A DNA stretch of 64,000 nt from Takifugu bimaculatus (taxonomy: Eukaryota > Chordata > Actinopteri > Tetraodontiformes > Tetraodontidae): NCBI GenBank assembly GCA_004026145.2, contig CP034977.1, forward strand, positions 281,043-345,042, given 5' to 3'. Positions within the stretch are counted from its first letter, which is position 1; every line of letters begins with the position of its first letter. Below, piece by piece: positions 57,300-64,000 of the stretch. The position numbers were made by a program, and so were the translations under genes. The notes below the pieces were generated by a model, which was not told the DNA's origin, ran no database searches, and was given only the letters and a program-made list of their open reading frames with translations.

Positions 57300-58389
57300 C
57301 CAACAGCAGCATGTGATGCAACAATGCCACAACTGTGCGAAAGCTTCTGGGAGCTGTCAGACAAACAGGTACATCCCAGTAAACTGCTTATTTGCTGCAT
57401 ATCCAGAGGATGAAAAAGCGGCGGCGGATGAGTGCACGGCAGTAAACACTTGGAAATAAAAGATTGGAGCATGGAGGGAAAGTTGCTTCGCTGGCAAGAA
57501 GCTGAACAGTCATTACTCCTCCTGCGGTCCCCCCCCACCCCCCACCCACCCCACGGGCAAAGACAAGGGGAAGAGGTGTGAAATGAGTGCAGCTCTCGTG
57601 CAACCTGCACTGATGGGTTTGTTTAAAGGGTCAGAAGAGATCGCCTAACGTTTCCCATAAATATGGACGCAAAGAAGCTGCCACCCGTTCCAACGAAGGA
57701 TGAAAATGAGTTCTCAGCAGAGCGTTTTTGGGTGGAGCCACACGTGGTCTGATGCTAGTTTCGCGGGTCCATGCACAGATTCGGACGTTCTGCAGTTTGA
57801 CCTCCAAGCGAGAGCAATTAAGTTTACATCAACAATGTTGGAACTAGGCAAGAACAGTCCAAGAAAGTTAAAAGACGTCAGACGCTCCGACTCCAGCACA
57901 CCCACCTCTTTCTGCTTTACGCCTTCGACAAGCAAAGCTGATGCGTTGCAGCTCCCTCTCCAGCAGAACACAGCAGATGCAACTTGTTAATTAGCTGTCA
58001 TCTTCTCCGAAGATGCACCTCCTGATCGAGACAAAGCGGGATCGGCTTTTCGGCGACGCCTCCTCAAAGCGGTGCTAAAACTGGAACAGCATAACTGGTT
58101 CGACACGACTCCTGTTTGATGATAAAGAGCCTTTTCGGATTCAAGAGATGAGGAATCCCAGCTGATCTGTGGGCTGTCAGAGCATCATTCAAAGAGGAGA
58201 AATTCTAATTATTTACACTCATATTGCACTCTAAAAAATGGGATTTATATAAGATTCCACTTGTCGTAACACTTGAACTGGATTCTACTGCTCTGTCCCT
58301 TAGCAAGACCTGAGGGGGCAGCAGCCCTTGAGCAAGAGGTGGGGTAAACCCAGTTTATACCACCAGTGCATTGCATCAGCTAACATACA

Positions 58390-58560
58390 TATTGAGACCT
58401 AAGGTCAATTTATAGTCACAAATTTGCCCACCTGAAGTCCCCAGAGATACCGCAGACAGGAGAACATACCACAGAGATAAAGACCCTGTACTCCAGGGGA
58501 TTTGAACCTGTCACCTGGAACTTGCTGGCAGCCAACAGTGCTGACCAGAGATGAGGGATT
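58390..58560 (-). repeat. diverged SINE-like teleost repeat with Pol III B-box
   Basis: The plus strand contains diverged versions of caatttatagtcac, ggagaacat and ggatttgaacc followed by ctggcagccaacagtgctgacca. This order matches a very common interspersed teleost repeat. The minus-strand GGTTCAAATCC at 58508-58498 is an exact B-box. The family name cannot be given from memory with certainty. Confidence 0.55.
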
Positions 58561-59334
58561 ACATCCAAAAATTAAATAAAGTTAGCTTCCAAATCTTGCT
58601 TAATCATAATCATTCATTTATTGATAGAGTTGCTCACGCTGATGATCCATAATCAATATCAGTCAATTAACAGCTCCTTCCTGCTGTTTACCCCCTTAAT
58701 CCCTATCGAAGGACCACTGCTGTCTGGCCTCTGATGCCTCTGTGACTGCAGGAAGAGAAAGCTCTCTCATACTCTACCTTATTGGAAAGCAGCTTTATCT
58801 ATCGAAGACTCAAATATGGCGATGAAAAAGCAGCTAGATAAATAAATAAACGTCACCTGACAGCTGTGGATGCTGGAATATACCATTTGTTTAGCAACTG
58901 TGGCTGCATGTGGAATACAAAAGGCCTCAGTGGGGGAGTATGGAAAGTGTCTGATGCAGAGATAAAGAGCGCAGATGAACAAACTGTTCCGTGTTCATTT
59001 GCATGTGCACATCAGGCCGATCTGCTGCTTCTTTATCTCGTCGCCGGCCTCTCTTGCTTTCCGAGAGCGAGAAGCCTTCCAAGGCCATTTATTAGATTTG
59101 GATTTTTGTTTGAAGATGCTCCCCGAGACAGATCAAGGCAGGAAGTGGGTTCCCATAAGCAGCGCTGCTGAGTCAGGAGCCTTTTCACTGACGCGCTCAT
59201 GAGGATGCACATCCGCCGTGTGAAAAGCAGCCACACGAGTGGAACAACATGGAGACTTTGCATCTGGATTTGCATCTGGATTTGCTCTCTGAACCCAATG
59301 CAAACTTTACACGCAAGTCATTTTTCAAAAATAT

Positions 59335-59340
59335 TTTATT
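59335..59340 (-). terminator. robo2: robo2 distal poly(A) signal candidate
   Basis: AATAAA lies on the minus strand about 2.5 kb into the terminal exon. A proximal AATAAA is at 59959-59954. Which one is used cannot be told from the sequence. Confidence 0.5.
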
Positions 59341-60233
59341 TTGATATTGATCCAAGTACAAGGAAATAAAAGAACAAGGATCTATCTTACAGGACATGGG
59401 AATGAGACTGTAAAAGTTTCATTTTGTTGATCCACTCTCTTCTTGGACAAGGACATGCAAGTGAATACAGGAGGTGGGTTACAGAAATCAAAGCAGAATG
59501 TACCATACTGTAGAAATGCCGTTCGGGTTGGAGTGTCACCTCACCCCTCCCACTGTACAGACTTCACCCAACAACAGTCTCTTTTTCTCATTTTTAATCG
59601 TCTTTTATAGCAAAAAAAGGCAACACACAGATAGGCTACAAAGAATCAACAATATCGAGGAAATGAACCCCCCCAAAAAAGAGAGAAAGCCAAAGTACTT
59701 TCATCCTTCAGACATTTTCTCCATCGTCCCTACGGACAAGTTTTGTCGCTCTTTGTGTTTGGCGGGACGGGAGCGGTCGGGTGGACAGCGAGTCACATGA
59801 CCGCCACCCCCGGCAGCGCGGTCACAGGGAGCCGATCGAGGCCTTTCTGGCCTACTCGCCCCAGCCAACAACTTTACAATAAAAAGAAAAGAAAAGGAAA
59901 AAAAAAACACCTTTTATATTCCACAAATCTTTATGCATATTTCACAATATACCTTTATTATCATCTTAATAAATACAAAAAACGACACCGTGATTCCAAA
60001 ATAAAACAATGAGTATTAAAGAGACACTAAAACGCATTAGACATTAGAAATATCAGTCTCAATTTGGTATGTTCTTGACATCTTGTCTTCAATTGGATCA
60101 ACCAGCACATTATATTCAAAATCAAGATCCACAGGTGAGGAAAAAAAATAAAGAAAAGAAGAGACAACAGAGTCGGACAAGAGGAACAAACTTGTAGAAT
60201 GGAATGGTGTACTCAAGTGGAGATGCGTATGGA

Positions 60234-60251
60234 TATATACACATATATACA
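60234..60251 (-). promoter_or_regulatory. robo2: two Pumilio-type elements TGTATATA
   Basis: The minus strand has TGTATATA at 60241-60234 and 60251-60244, both matching UGUANAUA. They lie in a TA/TG-rich stretch, so chance is a real alternative. Confidence 0.35.
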
Positions 60252-61312
60252 TACATAAACACCACCAGAATGTAAAATAACCTGAGATACTCTCTGCACC
60301 TCATTTCCAGAACACTGGCCACTGGGCGGATGATACGAGAAGGATGACGACAACAGTACAACAGCATCTGATGGCCTTTAGTTTCCACCAACCACCCCAA
60401 TTGTTTTTTTTTTTTTTTTAAACATTTTTTGTGTTTTTTCTAACATTTTTTTTCTTAATCATCATTATCCGTACAAAAGAAACGGGACAAAACAGAGTCA
60501 CAAAAAATCCTGAACAGTATTGAAAAGTTTAAGCAGCGTTTTGGAGTCCGTAAAAGGCCGACAAGGAACAAGCGTTTCATGGAAAGAAGGTGGTGGTCGT
60601 GGTGGTAGTGGGGGGAGGATAAGGGTTTTTTGATGATGAGTGTGTTTGTGTGGCAGTCAGGCATGTAGGAAGTGTTCTGCTCAATGCTGTCGTTGTGGAC
60701 CTGGAGGCAGTGCGACCCGCTGGTGCACGAGCAAACAGTGGCTCAGAGCCAAACTGGACCCAACAGGCCGGTGTCGGTAGCGATAGCTAACAGAACAAAG
60801 ATAATAAACAGTAAGTGCTCTCACGTGGATGGACGTCAAATCTGATTCATAAACCAAGACTGTTGCTCCATGAATATGTCAGGAGATTTATGAGAAAAAT
60901 CACAAGAAATACTGAGCGAGCGGTTATCGCTGGCTCCCCCTATTGGTTGACTGTGCTATTACACTGAACAGGTGAAAAAAAAAAGTTATTTCTGCTTTAA
61001 TTAAAGCAAGGATAAACCTTGTGGGCCAGAACACAGTTGATAGTCTTTCTGATATCAGCTTTTGTTTTCTTGGGGCCTTAAATTAGGAAATAAATAATCA
61101 ACTCTGTCTCATGTCTCGCGTGTGCAGCCTCAGGTCTGCCCTTCGGGAACGTTTCTGCCACCAAATTGTTTCTTTTTTGTTGCGATCTGTGAACAAAGCC
61201 TTACTCTTTAATATCTCTCTGTACATTAGTATATAATTTTCTTCTCTTTACAGTACAGAAACTCCTCTTCACATCTTCATCCGGTTCTTCATGTCAGCAG
61301 GAGCCGTGTATT

Positions 61313-61320
61313 TTGTGCTT
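61313..61320 (-). promoter_or_regulatory. robo2: miR-218 8-mer seed site in robo2 3' UTR
   Basis: The plus strand reads TTGTGCTT, so the robo2 transcript contains AAGCACAA, the same full 8-mer as in the robo1 3' UTR. ROBO2 is also a reported miR-218 target in mammals. Confidence 0.65.
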
Positions 61321-61876
61321 ATCACCAAAAACTGCAGTGCAAAACCAATAATTAATAATAATGATAATAATTAATTGCAACTATTAACAGACAATGGATT
61401 ATAAAACAATTATTTTATGGCACAATAGCCCATCAATTCACATATAATACAAATAACCAGATATAACCAATGGTTCCCGTTTGTGGAAATAATAATAATA
61501 ATTTTAAAAAAAGCTTAAATTGATTTGGACTTGCATAGCAATGCAACAAGTTAAAGAATATATTTACAGGAAACAATTTTGATGTTTTTGTTGGGTATTT
61601 TTGTTGCTTGGTTACTAGGCTTTTTCTAACAAAAACAAACTTAAAGATAGAAGGTGGAAAATAGTTCCTTGAGGACAGAAACAAAGTGAGATGTACAGTA
61701 TGTCTGTATCTATACATCGCATTTACAGTTCTGTGACACTGATTTTTTTTTTTAAATGTATTTTCTTGTGTGGCGATCCTTCCCTCAGAGAACAGTTTGT
61801 CGCCTCTACTGGGATGGCCTTTTCTCCTTTCGAGGACAGACTGGGTTTACTCCAGTTCACAGCCGGGCGGATCACT

Positions 61877-62184
61877 CTGTGGGGAGCAAGAAGAATGAAA
61901 AAGGTCTCATTTTGCAGAAATTGTTGCACTAAATCCTTCTACGTTCAGCTATTTCCTTTAATTGTTTCGAAAATAATGACCCCTTTGAAATTGGGTTGAT
62001 CCATAATTGGGTTGGTTGTTTTGTGGTTAACAGAGTGTATTTTTGTGCACACAGTCGACTGTCTCAGCGGTTAGTGAATTTCAGTGCTAAATGATTGCGC
62101 CACATGTTAGCATCACAGCTGCAAACTCGCAATCTTGACTGGGATAATCACGGCGGCCGCGTCACTGAGTGCTGAAAGACTCAC
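61877..62184 (-). other. robo2: robo2 last intron (interrupts the stop codon)
   Basis: This 308 bp intron has a gtgagt donor (62184-62179) and a C/T-rich tract ending cacag at 61881-61877. Both signals are close to consensus. Confidence 0.8.
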
Positions 62185-62379
62185 ATAACTCTCCTGAGTA
62201 CTGTCCCGGCCCAGTGGACCCCAGGAAATCTGCGTGCTCTGTGACGGTCCACTGCTGTGGCTGCCGCGGTCCGTCTGTTTTGCGTGGTCCCGTCGAACTC
62301 TTGGAGGAGGCCGTGCCGGATGAGCTGTGGCCACCGGGGGACGGGAAGGATGGTTTATTGTATGGCAGGCACCCATCTT
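62185..62379 (-). CDS. robo2: robo2 last coding exon
   Basis: It starts after ctgtgtccccag in phase 1 (completing a glutamate codon) and encodes EDGCLPYNKPSFPSPGGHS, SSGTASSKSSTGPRKTDGP and GSTGPGQYSGEL. It ends with a single T before a perfect donor, gtgagt. Reading on without splicing would add CESFSTQ and a TGA at 62164-62162. Splicing to 61876 instead gives TAG directly after GEL, the ending known from mammals. Confidence 0.9.
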
Positions 62380-63923
62380 CTGGGGACACAGATGAGAGAC
62401 GTACTTTACAACTTTATTGTTGCACATTTAACATCTGAAACGCAGAGATAAAAGGCACTTTGACCCTCCCGGCATCTGCAGAGCAGCAGTGCCAAAAGGC
62501 TTTGCCAAGCCAAGGGCGAGGGAGAGGACCCTTCGCCTAGCAGCTAGCATGTCTTATGATGGGGTAAATACAATAACAGGGGGACTTTTGGCTGCTGTGG
62601 CACCCCCTGCTGCAGGGCATCATAACGCTGACCCTCAGCAGCCTCCAAGGTTGTGTGAAATCTCATCAAACTGCTCCCCACTGCTACGCTAATGACTGGA
62701 ATGGAGTCTGCTCGAACTCTACCACGAGTCAGTCAACACCCCGACATATGGGAATTCACCTACGGTCCTCTTCGTGAAGATGTTGATTGCAACACCTGTC
62801 TTTGTCTCACGGTATCAGATGAACTGTCTGAGAAATTCTTGGCAGGAAGAGGGCAAGGCACCCGGCACGCCGTTGTCTTTGACGCACTAGCGCACAGATG
62901 GGGCGTGGAGTGGCTGCGGGTTAGCGTGAGGAGCGAAAGCCGAAGCGATTAGAGCGCATTTCGACATCTCGGGCCTCCTGCCTCGCTTGGAGCGAAGCAG
63001 ACCCGCGTTGGCAACAGTTACAGAGGCAGAGGGGCGTCTGGAGGAGGCTGCAGGGAGGGGCATTCTGGAAAGCAGAGCAAGTGGCAGACAGGGCAATCTG
63101 TTCGTGGGTGAACGCTTTCAAATTTCAGTTTGCTCAATTATGGATTTGTCTTCATTTTTTTAATTTTAATGAAAACACTTGCATGAACCAGCATTTAGGG
63201 CACAGTCCAGCCCTTCCTTTATAGAAGGAACAAGTTCTGATGTTAGTCTTTGCTCAAACTCCTAACATAAATGCCACTTGCCAATTGTCCCCAGCCTCTT
63301 GCCATTTCATATTGAATTTTGGAAGGATTCTTGTCCCCAAACCTGTTTTCTGTCCCCTGCGGCCGTCGTCGGCCCGGTCCATGGAACCCAGCCTGTCCTG
63401 TGGCTGGCGATGTTGGTCCAGGGAGGTCCGTGTTTGCCTGTCGATAGAGCTCTTGATATCATCCATCCCTCCTAACATTGGCGTGCGTTCCAGGGATGCG
63501 GCCTTTCTCTCTGTAGGGGGGGCCATGTTGCGGGCCCCTGGGACACGATTCTGCCCTTGAGAGGGAGGAGGCTCGGGGGGAGGAGGTAGGTCTGTGCCGC
63601 AGAGGAAACACCACACGATGACGCCAGGAATTCCTCATGCACTCTCGTTCTCCACAAATATTTCATCACTTACAAATGTAACTTCATCCTCACAAAACAA
63701 CAACAGATGTTTCGGTAATTTGGTGCATGAACTATTAAAAACGTGCCTCCCGTCACTGACTCACCATCTGCACCCGGATCTCTCCGGTGGGGTGCTGCGC
63801 CCTGGCTTCGGGGTTTGCGTGTGGGTCTGGTGGCCCTCTGGTGGCCCAGGCTATGTGTGCCGACTGTGCTGCCATCTGTTGAGAATGGACTGCTGGGCCG
63901 GGGCCTGTGGGACAAGCCTTTAC
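62185..63923 (-). CDS. robo2: robo2, roundabout guidance receptor 2, C-terminal part (last three coding exons)
   Basis: Three minus-strand exons (63923-63765, 63591-63343, 62379-62185) join in constant phase 1 and encode about 201 residues of the cytoplasmic tail of the Slit receptor Robo2. They give RPRPSSPFSTDGS, then DLPPPPEPPPSQGQ with SLERT and DIKSSIDRQTRTSLDQHRQ, then PYNKPSFPSPGGHSSSGTA, SSKSSTGPRKT and the end GPGQYSGEL. These match the remembered human ROBO2 C-terminus (YSKPSFPSPGGHSSSGTAS and QFTGEL) and not ROBO1. The stop codon is TAG, with T at 62185 and AG at 61876-61875 across an intron. All ectodomain, transmembrane, CC1, CC2 and CC3 exons lie to the right of the window. The gene converges on robo1. 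Confidence 0.94.
62380..63342 (-). other. robo2 intron
   Basis: This 963 bp intron lies between the last two coding exons. No repeat or exon-like sequence is recognised in it. Confidence 0.8.
63343..63591 (-). CDS. robo2: robo2 exon: proline motif and SSLD-type repeats
   Basis: It starts after gcggcacag in phase 1 and ends in phase 1 before gtttgg. It encodes DLPPPPEPPPSQGQNRVPG, ERKAASLERTPMLGGMDDI and KSSIDRQTRTSLDQHRQPQ, ending DDGRRGQKT. It corresponds to human ROBO2 SLERQHASSLEDTKSSLD and the segment after it. The gtttgg donor is non-optimal. Confidence 0.93.
63765..63923 (-). CDS. robo2: robo2 exon: distal tail
   Basis: On the minus strand it starts after cccctcacag in phase 1 and ends in phase 1 before gtgagt. 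It encodes GKGLSHRPRPSSPFSTDGS, TVGTHSLGHQRATRPTRKP and HRRDPGAD. The human counterpart is remembered as GKAFTSSQRPRPTSPFST. A second AG 19 bases further in (cccacag at 63905-63911) is possible but would break the phase. Confidence 0.85.
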
Positions 63924-64000
63924 CTGTGAGGGGACCACAGGAGAGCTTGGTGAACAGAGGCATGGAGAACCGAGCTGGTGGTGGTGGTGACAACACAGGT

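Larger units (their letters stand above)
42876..59319. other. convergent intergenic region between robo1 and robo2
   Basis: About 16.5 kb lies between the two 3' ends. I recognise no protein-coding gene, tRNA or rRNA in it. It contains the microsatellites, retroelement pieces and SINE-like repeat listed separately, plus several unique TAAT-rich blocks (about 43240-43420, 47820-48080, 48290-48490, 54180-54360, 56250-56500) that resemble conserved non-coding elements. The open frames in this region are short and without family signatures. Confidence 0.75.
59320..61876 (-). other. robo2: robo2 terminal exon: end of stop codon and 3' UTR
   Basis: On the minus strand the acceptor tcttgctccccacag precedes AG at 61876-61875, which completes the TAG stop. 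The following sequence is AT-rich and non-coding. It carries a perfect miR-218 seed match at 61313-61320, two TGTATATA Pumilio-type sites near 60234-60251, and AATAAA signals at 59959-59954 and 59340-59335. The distal end is an inference; the transcript could stop at the proximal signal. Confidence 0.7.

Noticed and set aside
57059..57610. Long open frames of repeated VC or TH residues
   Set aside because: They come from the 91-base CA array.
62162..62184. C-terminal extension CESFSTQ of Robo2
   Set aside because: A perfect gtgagt donor and a matching acceptor that restores the known GEL ending make this intronic.

Overview
The window is vertebrate genomic DNA. It is almost certainly from a ray-finned fish with a compact genome, probably a percomorph teleost (inference). 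Short GT-AG introns (many of 73-110 bp), abundant CA and tetranucleotide microsatellites, a tRNA-derived SINE-like repeat and teleost-type LINE fragments all fit this. There is no bacterial-style gene organisation.

Two axon-guidance receptor genes lie tail to tail. On the plus strand, 27 coding exons between 10332 and 41643 encode all of roundabout 1 (robo1) except its signal peptide and first Ig domain, which must lie upstream. In order they give Ig2-Ig5, three fibronectin type III domains, one transmembrane helix, and a cytoplasmic tail with the conserved CC1, CC2 and CC3 motifs. All exon phases join without a break, giving 1517 residues. The 3' UTR runs from 41644 to a poly(A) signal at 42849-42854. 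On the minus strand, 63923 down to 61875 holds the last three coding exons of roundabout 2 (robo2). They end in a stop codon split by an intron, followed by a UTR-only terminal exon that probably reaches a poly(A) signal near 59335. The rest of robo2 lies to the right of the window.

Region by region: 1-10331 is intron (or upstream sequence) of robo1 without a recognisable exon. 10332-42875 is the robo1 body and 3' UTR. About 42876-59330 is a convergent intergenic stretch of roughly 16.5 kb. It holds microsatellites, a frameshifted non-LTR retrotransposon with a restriction-like endonuclease domain, two short LINE tail fragments, a SINE-like repeat, and several AT-rich blocks that may be conserved non-coding elements. 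59335-64000 is the 3' end of robo2.

Both receptors bind Slit ligands and signal repulsion to growth cones and migrating cells. Human ROBO1 and ROBO2 are also neighbours in convergent orientation on chromosome 3p12, so this arrangement is old. Each 3' UTR here carries a perfect 8-base match to the miR-218 seed; miR-218 is encoded within SLIT genes, so both receptors appear to keep the Slit/miR-218/Robo feedback connection. No previously undescribed gene system is evident. The most noteworthy items are the terminal-exon structures, the paired miR-218 sites, a histidine-rich insertion in Robo1 and the candidate regulatory blocks.
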